Shown here piece by piece: positions 45,150 through 52,760 of a stretch of DNA of 64,000 nucleotides (positions are counted from its first letter, which is position 1; each line of letters begins with the position of its first letter). A model generated the notes under the pieces. It was given only the letters and a program-made list of their open reading frames with translations. It ran no database searches and was not told where the DNA came from. The stretch is from G963677445 sp963678275. GTDB taxonomy: Bacteria > Bacteroidota > Ignavibacteria > Ignavibacteriales > Melioribacteraceae. The stretch covers positions 3,534,001 to 3,598,000 of the forward strand of contig OY782765.1 of NCBI GenBank assembly GCA_963678275.1, given 5' to 3'. The position numbers and the translations under genes were made by a program.

Positions 45150-45630
45150 CCCGTTTTATATTTATTATCTGCCGCGCTATTACCCCTCCGATCAAACCAA
45201 AAATTACATTTATGACAAGATTATTGAATATAGTTGTGATGGCATAAAAGAAGGAAAAACCATGATCAACAATATCGTTTCTAATGGATAAAAATATTTC
45301 CATAACATTCGTCTTAATTCCCTCATCAACCGGCAAATTTGTCATCATCTTTTGGAACTCATTAAACGACGCCACAAATTCATTGGTTTTTGTAATAAAT
45401 GTTATGAATAAATCGAGAAATGAGGCAATAAACGCACCGATTAAACCGGTCAGCAATCCTGTTATTAAAGCTTTCTTCAAACTTACCAGGCTCTGATCAC
45501 CGGTCGATTTTCCATCAAGCCAGAGCGCCAGCCATACACCAGCCGGTATTCCGAGGCAGCAGGCTACAGTTTTTGTATATGGGATTATCTGGATAACCCC
45601 GATACTGAAACCCGCGAGAAGCACAGGCAT
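45133..45630 (-). CDS. Multi-pass membrane protein (DUF4199-like)
   Basis: A 165-aa protein with about four membrane segments: an N-terminal pair (LLAGFSIGVIQIIPY, CCLGIPAGVWLALWL), a glycine-rich helix (KKALITGLLTGLIGAFIASF) and a C-terminal helix (NLVINVIFGLIGGVIARQII). A soluble, mostly helical hairpin lies between the last two. The pattern resembles DUF4199-type proteins, but the assignment is tentative. It overlaps the downstream gene by 17 nt and follows the DUF2085 gene by 30 nt. Confidence 0.65.
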   Translation of the reverse strand: MPVLLAGFSIGVIQIIPYTKTVACCLGIPAGVWLALWLDGKSTGDQSLVSLKKALITGLLTGLIGAFIASFLDLFITFITKTNEFVASFNEFQKMMTNLPVDEGIKTNVMEIFLSIRNDIVDHGFSFFYAITTIFNNLVINVIFGLIGGVIARQIINIKRDEKNG

Positions 45631-45660
45631 ATATTTTTTTAAGGTAGGATTATTGATATT

Positions 45661-46134
45661 TCACCTGTCAGATAAATTAGAGAATAAACCGCTGTAAAAA
45701 TAAAAAATTCCGGCTGAACCTGAAAGAAAACCGGTAATATATGCCCGGTAATGATAATAGATATCCAACCCGGCAAAATTTAGAATAACATCCGCAAGCA
45801 TGGGTAAAAACAACCAGGGTATTTTTTTGTTCTTTTTTTTGTAAGGGTGTGTAAAAATAAAAACAAAAGAGAGCAGAAGAGAGCCGTTATAAATTCCGGT
45901 GCATCTCGCGCAGGCAAAGGTTGAATTGCCATTACAGGATAAAACTTTGCCGGGATCGCTGTGGCATACTGTTCCGAATACCTTTTTTAATGCCGGCTCC
46001 ATAATGGAAATATTCGGATAACTTTCATAAAAAAAACGGGTAAATATCGCTAAATTCCAGATCAGAATAAGTAAAAACAGAATTATCTTAAGGAAAAATT
46101 CTTTTTTTCCTCCCGCGATAAGTTCACTGCTCAT
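45661..46134 (-). CDS. DUF2085 membrane protein
   Basis: A 157-aa membrane protein carrying the DUF2085 signature: CHSDPGKVLSCNGNSTFACA then RCTGIYNGSLLLSF. The three conserved cysteines and Arg suggest a metal- or redox-active site next to the membrane. An N-terminal helix (IILFLLILIWNLAIF) and three later helices anchor it. Its start overlaps the stop of the NHL-repeat gene by four bases (ATGA). The function of DUF2085 is not established. Confidence 0.85.
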   Translation of the reverse strand: MSSELIAGGKKEFFLKIILFLLILIWNLAIFTRFFYESYPNISIMEPALKKVFGTVCHSDPGKVLSCNGNSTFACARCTGIYNGSLLLSFVFIFTHPYKKKNKKIPWLFLPMLADVILNFAGLDIYYHYRAYITGFLSGSAGIFYFYSGLFSNLSDR

Positions 46135-46973
46135 TTTAGAAATTTTGAATCATAAACAAGAATATTTGATTCAAGCAGAATATATAGTTTGTTATTAAAT
46201 ATCTCAGCGTCAATTACCGGTTCATCTTCCCTTTCCACCGGAGTAAATTTTATTGGTTTTCGTTTTCCCCAAAGGTCCAGTATAACGAGTGTGCTTTCAT
46301 CGTTCAGCAGAAGATATTTCCCGCAGATATTGATATTTTCAGGTTCGAACCCGGTATCGAGCTTGCTGATCCCGGCGCCATACTGGTCATATATGAAAAT
46401 CTGCTCCCGGTTGATAACATAAATGCGGCCTGAGGCTGAGATGGCAAACCGGAGGGGCGCCGATAGGGCATACTCACCTGCCTCGTAACTTCCTATATCC
46501 TGCTGATATTCCCCCGAAAGGGTATATTTTATTATGCGCTGGTTATCGGAATCGAGAATATACATATCCCCCTGAACCGATATTCCAAAACAGGTGGGGT
46601 AGGCGAATCTTCTTTCCTCCGGCTCGGTATCTGAGTTTTTAAAATGGGAAAGAAAATTAAGCTGGCGGTCGAAAAACTGTATGCGGTCATTGTTTTTATC
46701 GGCTACATAAACATTCAGTGTTGACGCGAAAATATCGGAGGGTTCATCGAATGAAGCTTCTCCCCAGCCGTAGCCCCCAATGTTTTTTTCTACATTCCCG
46801 AGAGTATCCAGCCGGAATATTTCGCTGCTTCCCCGGTCGACAACATATATATGTCCGGCGGGACTCATACAAAATGAAGCCGCCGCGGAAAAATTCCCGA
46901 ATTCCTCCAGGAAAATAAATTCCTGCCCCTGAATAACACTGAAACAAAATAGAATCGCTGATAATATTCTCAT
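46131..46973 (-). CDS. NHL-repeat beta-propeller, exported, first gene of the operon
   Basis: A 280-aa protein with an N-terminal signal (MRILSAILFCFSVIQG) and about six propeller blades of the NHL/6-blade type: HIYVVDRGSSEIFRLDTLG, LNVYVADKNNDRIQFFDR, DMYILDSDNQRIIKYTLSG, RIYVINREQIFIYDQYG and two degenerate blades. NHL propellers mediate protein or ligand binding; no catalytic residues are evident. It is the first gene of a four-gene minus-strand operon with three small membrane proteins, so a role in periplasmic assembly or sensing with them is inferred. Confidence 0.85.
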   Translation of the reverse strand: MRILSAILFCFSVIQGQEFIFLEEFGNFSAAASFCMSPAGHIYVVDRGSSEIFRLDTLGNVEKNIGGYGWGEASFDEPSDIFASTLNVYVADKNNDRIQFFDRQLNFLSHFKNSDTEPEERRFAYPTCFGISVQGDMYILDSDNQRIIKYTLSGEYQQDIGSYEAGEYALSAPLRFAISASGRIYVINREQIFIYDQYGAGISKLDTGFEPENINICGKYLLLNDESTLVILDLWGKRKPIKFTPVEREDEPVIDAEIFNNKLYILLESNILVYDSKFLK

Positions 46974-47726
46974 ATAACCAAATATATAAATATTTGACCA
47001 GCTTTCAAATATCCCTCTCTTTATTTGCCCCGAACTGACGGTGAGAATTTTTGTCGGTATTGAGGGAATGCGTCAAAAACTGGTTGAGGTTTGTTGTTTC
47101 AGGGCGGTCCGTTTTTCCTGAAAAAAGACGCTGCCGTAGAGACAAGGCATGCCTTGTCTCTACAACCTGTAGATGGCGTCATCATAAAACTTTTTATTGA
47201 TTATTGACAATATTGGATCAAATCATTATTGTGTGGGTATTATTCATTCGTTCATAAATTCACCGCGAATTCCTCCTTCGAATTATCTGGAGGCTCTGCA
47301 AAAAGATCTCAAGGAGCGATTCAGCGTCAGGATAAACAGGCAATGACGGATTTGTTTTGTATTCAGGGATGGCAACGTTTTCAATGTTGAAATAACAGGT
47401 TATTATCATTGGTGATTTATCATGAAAAAAATCCCCCGGTGGATCCGGGTGAAATATTAAGGTCGAGTTTTTTATAACCAATTTCAGACCAAAAAATCAA
47501 ATATCAGAAATTCTTTGCTTGTTGCGAAATATTTTAAAATTCATTAATTTATGATTGATCGATGCAAGAAGGGGCAATTTGCTCTATGGATTTCAAGGAT
47601 ATTTATGATAGCAGTATCTGAACCATGATTAAAGGATTTAAGGATTTCTTGATTTTAGTATTTCTATATTGTTGAGCAGGAAAATTAAATGAATTTTTCA
47701 TAGTATTTAAAAATTTGTGATGTGAG
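46974..47726. other. Intergenic region with a P1 palindrome
   Basis: Divergent promoters for the NHL operon and the FRG-domain gene should lie here. The one clear structure is the palindrome at 47136-47163. The frame at 47260-47481 (minus) lacks a ribosome site and family resemblance. Confidence 0.5.
47136..47163. repeat. 28-nt palindrome P1, intergenic, second core type
   Basis: Perfect palindrome GTAGAGAC-AAGGCATGCCTT-GTCTCTAC. Confidence 0.92.
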
Positions 47727-48626
47727 ATGGAAAATATATTTATTAATGATAATGAAATAATTAAGAATGAAGTGAGAGTCATAACTTGCAAAGATTGGAA
47801 CAACTTTTCACAAGAAATCAAAAAGAGAATTTCATTAAAAAAAAGTAATGAAAATGTGGAGGAGATTCAGGATAAAACAATATATCGAGGACATTCATTA
47901 AAGGAATGGAAGCTTTCATCACTATTAGAAAGAAAATTTATTATTAAATCGGATATACCTTACATTGACCCAGTAGAAGAAAATGATCTGAAGAGAACAT
48001 TATATAAATCTTACAATTCTATTCAGAAAAAATTGTTTGAAAGATTTATCTATCTATCTAATGGAATAGAAGGAACAAATCTTGAGAAAATGGAAGAAAA
48101 TGAAATTTGGGCCCTCGGAAGACATTATGGGTTAATTACACCACTACTTGATTGGACTGAAAGCCCATATATTGCAGCATTTTTTGCGTTTATGGAACAA
48201 TATAACAAATTTGAATTTGGTGTGAATCATGACTATTTCTTTCCCGGGAAAGAATATGTTTACGTCTGGGCTTTAAGGTATGGAGAAGCTATTCAAGTGG
48301 AAAATGAGTTTGAAGTTATTAGGATCCCAAGAAAATTTGGCTCCAGGTTATGGGCCCAAGCGGGTATATTCTCGAGACTATATACCAGTGAACACAGTAA
48401 TATTGAAAGTTATTTAAGGAGTAAAGGAAAAGCACATTTTCTTGATTGTTTTGAATTGCCAATAAAATCCGCCCCGGAAGCGCTGGATGATTTGAGGAGA
48501 ATGAATATTACATATTCAAAATTATTCCCGGATTTATCTGGCGTCGCTCAGGAAGCAAACATTTCTGAGAAAATGATTTCAGCTGCAATGTACCAAGATC
48601 ATTTAATAGAGAAGCGATTTAGATAA
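47727..48626 (+). CDS. FRG-domain protein
   Basis: A 299-aa cytoplasmic protein with the FRG domain: TIYRGHSLKEWKLSSLLERK near residue 50 (the name-giving F/Y-R-G), and ALGRHYGLITPLLDWTESPY followed by IAAFFAF near residue 130. The C-terminal ~120 residues are without a recognised domain. FRG domains are widespread in phage-defence and toxin-like proteins, but their activity is unproven. Codons are more AT-rich than in neighbouring genes and it lies beside a decayed nuclease and a group II intron, consistent with an accessory, transferred gene. Confidence 0.85.
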   Translation: MENIFINDNEIIKNEVRVITCKDWNNFSQEIKKRISLKKSNENVEEIQDKTIYRGHSLKEWKLSSLLERKFIIKSDIPYIDPVEENDLKRTLYKSYNSIQKKLFERFIYLSNGIEGTNLEKMEENEIWALGRHYGLITPLLDWTESPYIAAFFAFMEQYNKFEFGVNHDYFFPGKEYVYVWALRYGEAIQVENEFEVIRIPRKFGSRLWAQAGIFSRLYTSEHSNIESYLRSKGKAHFLDCFELPIKSAPEALDDLRRMNITYSKLFPDLSGVAQEANISEKMISAAMYQDHLIEKRFR

Positions 48627-48678
48627 GATTAGAAAATGATAAAATAATATGTGTTTATATATATGATTTTGGGGCACA

Positions 48679-48912
48679 ATGCATGAATACTACTCTGAGA
48701 AAGCATTATGCTCCGTTATATCTCTTCAGGAAGAACTTAAAGAAATGGAAATGAAATGCGTTGGAATTGCTTTTCAGACCGGATCACCAGAGGAAATAAA
48801 TGAAGAAATTGTTGAGGGTGTGAGAACGATAAATAATGATTACGCTATTTCATTTGAAAAAGTTACAAAAAATACAAGCGCATTTCTGGCTGAACAAGCA
48901 ACAAAGACATGA
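48679..48912 (+). CDS. Small hypothetical protein downstream of the FRG gene
   Basis: A 77-aa frame (MHEYYSEKALCSVISLQEEL ... TKNTSAFLAEQATKT) starting at ATG 48679 after GGGGC. The composition is acidic and helical in the first half, with a strand-like VGIAFQTGS. No family is recognised. It follows the FRG gene by 52 nt on the same strand and could be a partner or a truncated gene; codon content is compatible with coding. Confidence 0.4.
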   Translation: MHEYYSEKALCSVISLQEELKEMEMKCVGIAFQTGSPEEINEEIVEGVRTINNDYAISFEKVTKNTSAFLAEQATKT

Positions 48913-49581
48913 TGAGTTTCAGGCCATGCAAAAAAGGTAATAACATAAGGAAATTTGGTCCATTGAAAAAAGAGGAATATTGTAATTAAAATAATCAAAG
49001 CAAATCTCAAAGAAGTTTCAGAACTTGAGCCGCTGGTCAAATCATCAATATCAGAACTCCTTACTCCTCGCAAAATGAAATCGCGGAAATTTCTGGAAAA
49101 TATCATATAAAATTGTCATCCGGTTATTACTTGACAAAGTCTTTTCTTAGCCATACATGATGTATTGGAAAATTGAAATTCTATCGATCCGGGTTTATCG
49201 GGGATGTCTTAAGGTGTTTGATTATCCAGGGTGGTTTGTGAATCCTCTACAAGGATTTTATCTTATGGTATTAACAATTCTCTACAATAATTGCTGCCTC
49301 TACAAGGCAAATACACTAAAAAGAACCTTGTATAGGTTCCAATTATTGTAGAAAATGATAGACAACTTGAAAAACATCTCTGTAGGAGATGCATAAAATG
49401 GCATTCAAATTAAATCATTTTTGAAAATAAAACAATGTCAATGTATTGGGTCAGTACACTATTCGATAAGATAAGGAAAGACCTGCCCAAGTTGTTTCCT
49501 TATCGAATTATCCCGCGATTTTATTTTGCGAATGCATCCATGTAAGTTATTGTTTTTTATAACCGGGATCAGGAGTTCTGA
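48913..49581. other. Non-coding stretch with hairpin array and possible gene fragments
   Basis: No intact gene. About 48985-49110 encodes ~42 residues resembling an acetyltransferase N-terminus (VIKIIKANLKEVSELEPL) without start codon or continuation. The hairpin array at 49241-49391 is listed separately. Confidence 0.45.
49241..49391. repeat. Cluster of hairpins with conserved CTACA loop
   Basis: AATCCT-CTACA-AGGATT (49241-49257), TGCCT-CTACA-AGGCA (49295-49309), GAACCT-TGTAT-AGGTTC (49323-49339) and CATCTC-TGTAG-GAGATG (49375-49391), plus a weaker CAATT..CTACA..AATTG (49275-49293). TCTACAATAATTG (49281-49293) also pairs over 13 bp with 49340-49352, enclosing hairpins two and three in a 72-nt branched unit. 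Confidence 0.8.
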
Positions 49582-50211
49582 ATATCAGATATCGAGGAAG
49601 GATTGGAGCTTATGGATAACCAGGTGCCAATAGGCTATGGGGGAAGACTTGACATTATCGCAGAGGACCAGAATAACTCTTTTTGTATAATTTAACTTAA
49701 GAGTGTTGCCACAAACTTAAATGCATTATCACAGATTTTGAGATATTATGAGTGGTGCGTTAAAAACCTGGCTTTAATTGCCCGCCCTTTCCCTAAAGTA
49801 AACACTGATGAAGATATCCGGCTTTTTATTGTGGCTCCAGAATTCACAGAAGAATTTTTAACTGTAATGAAATACCTGAATTCCAATTTATCTCTTTTCC
49901 AATACACTGCGATCAAAAACATTGAAACTGGCGACCTTGGAATATTATATGAGGAGATTACGGTCGTTCCTGAAAAAGGACCGGGAGTCGCATTCAGATC
50001 ATTGGATGATATAATAAAATATTTTGCAAAGGATGTTGTCCGCGCTGAATTTGAAAAGGTGCTTAATGATCTAAGAACCTCAGGTATTACAATATTGCCA
50101 TTTAATGAAGGCAAATATTATTGGATTGAATGCAAATATAAAGAGGACGATATAGGTTATTTTCAACCTTATTGCCTTATTCAAACAGGACAATATCTCA
50201 TGGGGAATTAA
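49582..50211 (+). pseudogene. NucS/DUF91-like endonuclease remnant with stop codon at the catalytic Glu
   Basis: Read from 49582, the frame gives ISDIEEGLELMDNQVPIGYG, then GRLDIIAEDQNNSFCII-stop-LKSVATNL and on through LSQILRYYEWCVKNLALIAR. This is the core of a NucS/EndoMS-type PD-(D/E)XK nuclease, where the family has D..IELK. The TAA at 49693-49695 stands exactly where the Glu codon (GAA) of E-x-K is expected, one base change away. The first half of the protein is missing; an in-frame stop lies at 49579. The downstream ~157 residues remain open to 50211 and could still be translated from a TTG at 49738, but without the active site. Confidence 0.75.
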
Positions 50212-50286
50212 AAGATTAATAGGATATTAATCACCGTCGAAATCCAAATCGTTTTTTCCTCACGCCAAGACGCGGAGGCGCAAAGA

Positions 50287-50362
50287 AAAAAGATACCTTA
50301 TTCTTTGTTTTTTAACCTTAGTAGCAAAGGATTCCCCTCCAAAAAATAACCTTATTGCCTTT
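50287..50362 (-). repeat. Dispersed motif R2, minus-strand copy
   Basis: On the minus strand: GGCAATAAGGTTATTTTTTG, then GCTACTAAGGTTAAAAAACA and AAGAATAAGG; matches 6257-6330. It lies in the downstream exon flank of the group II intron. Confidence 0.7.
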
Positions 50363-50404
50363 TTGTTTTCGGTATCGGTGTTAAAAAATAAGAGTTCTTT
50401 ACTA

Positions 50405-52317
50405 ATCGGGTAGGAGGCGGCAGCGCCGCCGTCCCCCCACACCACCGGGCATACTCTCGTACCACGGCGGTTTCCATTAAGTTGAACCTTCTACTCTCTT
50501 CAGAAGTGATTCTAATCCGAGCTCCTCGAACCACTTGATTCCCATCGCTTTTGTTACCGTTGGGTGTAGCGTCATCCTCCACCATCCCTGGGAATAATTC
50601 ACTACATTCCAGGCATCTCTTTCTCTGATTCCTCGACTTCTCAGGAACTTATACTGTGTATACTTGCGCTTGCATTGTTTCAGGCGATACATTCTTAGCC
50701 TTCTTCTCAGCCATCCTTCTATATTCCGGATGTCGGCCAGCCACGTATTTGCCATCCCAAAGTAATTTGTCCAGCCGATTATTACTGCGTTTAGTTCGCT
50801 TATTACACGGCTGTAACTTACTCCTCTGGTCCGGCCTGTTAATTCCTTGAGTTTCTCTTTCAATCGATCTATGGATTTATCGGCCACTCGTATTTTTCCT
50901 TTAGGCATTATTGTATATCCCAAGAATTTTACTTTCGAGCAGTGCCTTACTCCACTTTTTTCTTTGTTGACTTTCAATTTCAGTTTGTTCTCGATATATC
51001 TGACTATACTTTGCATTACCCTTTGGCCTGCTTTTTCACTTCTGACATATATATTGCAGTCATCGGCATAGCGACAGAAACTGTGGCCTCTGCTTTCGAG
51101 CTCTTTATCCAGCTCATCAAGAACTATGTTCGATAGCAACGGCGATAATGGGCCTCCCTGTGGGGTGCCCGATACTCGCTGTTCTGTCAGTCCGTCGTTC
51201 ATTATTCCGGCTTTCAGGTATTGGTTTATCAATCGCAGGAGTCGTTTATCTCCGATGTTTTTACTTACTCTTTGCATTAGCCTGTCATGGTTGATCTTAT
51301 CAAAGAACTTTTCCAAATCTATGTCAACTACCCATTCTTTTCCTTCTTTGATATTCTTTGCTGATTGTCTTATAGCCTGATGCGCGCTTCTTCCCGCTCT
51401 GAATCCGTAGCTGTGGTTGCTGAAGTGTGGTTCGTAGTATTCCGTTAGCTTCTGGTGGATCGACTGTTGGATTAAGCGATCTTTTATTGTGGGAATCCCT
51501 AACATCCGTTTTCCGCCTGATGGTTTGGGTATTTCCACCTTTAGTACCGGACTGACTTTGTATTGCTCTGTTAGTAGTTCTTTCCGTATTTCTATGATTC
51601 CTTTGGGGTACCATTGCTTAAATTCGCTCATATCCATTTTATCTGTTCCTCCGCTTCCGCCGTTTCGGACTACTTGCTGGTAGCTCTTGTTTAGGTTTAC
51701 ATAGGCAAATATCTCCTCTGATATGTTTCTGGTCTGGAATCGGTTCTCTTCAAATTTCGAAAGCAGTTCAACTCTCCCTTTCCTCCCCTTTCCGGTTCCG
51801 CCGGTGGTTGATTCTGTGAGTTTCTCCTTCTCGCTCTCAAATAAATCGAGTTGTTCAGGGCTTCTGTTTTTCTGTTGCTTTCTGCTTTTACGCATTCTCG
51901 GCGACTCCTGTCTTAATGAATTCCGACCTTCACGTCTTTGGTCTTTCTTCTCACGCTAGTATGTCTTCTGCTGACTTCTCTGTACCCATCACATATGGTT
52001 TCCCATATCCTTTTCTGTTGCCAGAAGGTACAGAGATCTCCCGGGGTAAGACATAAGGCTTTCTATCCGTTCCACTTGATCTACTGATTACTCTTCCGGA
52101 TGACTTTAGGGCTTCTCAATTCATGGCTCGATTACCCAGAGTATACAGCCTCTTATCAGGTTTCTGTGCGTCAGAACGAATATTTGTTTTCGGCTTCCTT
52201 CAGATTCCGAATCACTTCGGACACCCTTGCCGCATGCTATAGGATTCCTGTCATCTTGGCTCCTTTGGGACTTACTTGCTCTGTGCACCCGTTAGTCTTA
52301 TGTCATGCCCGGCACAC
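50405..52317 (-). mobile_element. Group II intron (complete, ~1.9 kb)
   Basis: On the minus strand the element opens with GTGTGCCGGGCATG at 52317, a canonical group II 5' end. The maturase gene lies inside it. Domain V is at about 50473-50441 (ACCGCCG pairing with CGGTGGT, containing CGAGAGTATG). A domain VI stem GGCGGC-GCT-GCCGCC (50431-50417) and the 3' end CCTACCCGAT finish at 50405. A 6-bp hairpin (CTGCTT/AAGCAG) ends about 8 nt before the insertion point, recalling introns that target terminator stems. Both exon flanks are dispersed-repeat DNA, not a gene. It appears structurally intact. Confidence 0.88.
50477..51895 (-). CDS. ltrA: Group II intron reverse transcriptase/maturase
   Basis: A 472-aa intron-encoded protein. 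Reverse-transcriptase blocks include EIPKPSGGKRMLGIPTIKDR, NHSYGFRAGRSAHQA, DIDLEKFFDKINHD, GTPQGGPLSPLLSNI and the catalytic YADD at residues 276-279. Maturase domain X follows (SRVISELNAVIIGWTNYF, WLRRRLRMYRLKQCKRK). There is no C-terminal HNH endonuclease, so insertion would rely on other DNA nicks or single-stranded targets. It splices the intron RNA and copies it into DNA. It lies fully inside the intron. Confidence 0.95.
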   Translation of the reverse strand: MRKSRKQQKNRSPEQLDLFESEKEKLTESTTGGTGKGRKGRVELLSKFEENRFQTRNISEEIFAYVNLNKSYQQVVRNGGSGGTDKMDMSEFKQWYPKGIIEIRKELLTEQYKVSPVLKVEIPKPSGGKRMLGIPTIKDRLIQQSIHQKLTEYYEPHFSNHSYGFRAGRSAHQAIRQSAKNIKEGKEWVVDIDLEKFFDKINHDRLMQRVSKNIGDKRLLRLINQYLKAGIMNDGLTEQRVSGTPQGGPLSPLLSNIVLDELDKELESRGHSFCRYADDCNIYVRSEKAGQRVMQSIVRYIENKLKLKVNKEKSGVRHCSKVKFLGYTIMPKGKIRVADKSIDRLKEKLKELTGRTRGVSYSRVISELNAVIIGWTNYFGMANTWLADIRNIEGWLRRRLRMYRLKQCKRKYTQYKFLRSRGIRERDAWNVVNYSQGWWRMTLHPTVTKAMGIKWFEELGLESLLKRVEGST

Positions 52318-52444
52318 CAATAATGCTGCTTCTCCAAAGCAGATTCGATTCAAAATATATTCCTGGGAAAACCAATTCGTAATTCGTCATTTTTATCCGC
52401 CGCGGAGGACGTAATTCCTCATTGTTTCTGGCTTGCCAGTCTAT

Positions 52445-52486
52445 GATTACTCCGTAAGAAGTTAAATTCTACGCAAAATGGCAAAT
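52445..52486 (-). repeat. Dispersed motif R1, copy h
   Basis: On the minus strand TTTGCCATTTTGCGTAGAAT then TTAACTTCTTACGGAGTAATC, immediately followed by CTGGCAAGCCAGAAACAATG. Confidence 0.85.
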
Positions 52487-52533
52487 ATTTTACTAACGAG
52501 TAAAAAATTTTATTGCCAATTAAAGGTTTTGTG

Positions 52534-52686
52534 GTTACTCGAGGTGAGTCCTCCCCCGCCCTCCGGCAAAAGACGACCGGAGGCCACCCCCTCCAAAGGG
52601 GGATATTACGTCTTTTATCCCCCTTTGGAGGGGGTGGATCCAAAGTGTTTTTCTTTGGAGACGGGGGAGGACTCACTTTGAGTAAC
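52534..52686. repeat. Three-armed cloverleaf repeat, copy 2
   Basis: Outer stem 52534-52558 with 52662-52686 (GTGAGTCCTCCCCCG core). Inside: CCTCCGG/CCGGAGG (52560-52566/52577-52583); a perfect 21-bp arm (52584-52604/52617-52637, CCACCCCCTCC...); and TCCAAAG/CTTTGGA (52639-52645/52653-52659). Same plan as 4006-4166. Confidence 0.85.
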
Positions 52687-52760
52687 TCGATAACCTTGTT
52701 TATTCTGGCTCTGCCAGTTTACGATTATGATTACGATTATAATGAAATTAGTGAAGAATT

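Noticed and set aside
47260..47481. Minus-strand frame of 73 codons
   Set aside because: No ribosome site or recognisable domain; composition like intergenic DNA.
48985..49110. Acetyltransferase-like fragment
   Set aside because: Only ~42 residues, no start codon and no downstream motif A; too weak to annotate as a pseudogene.
49157..49351. Open frame of 64 codons
   Set aside because: Reads through the CTACA hairpin array; the array explains the sequence better.
49241..49391. Hairpin cluster considered as CRISPR or attC array
   Set aside because: No repeated unit of constant length with unique spacers, no cas or integrase gene, and stems vary while loops are fixed.
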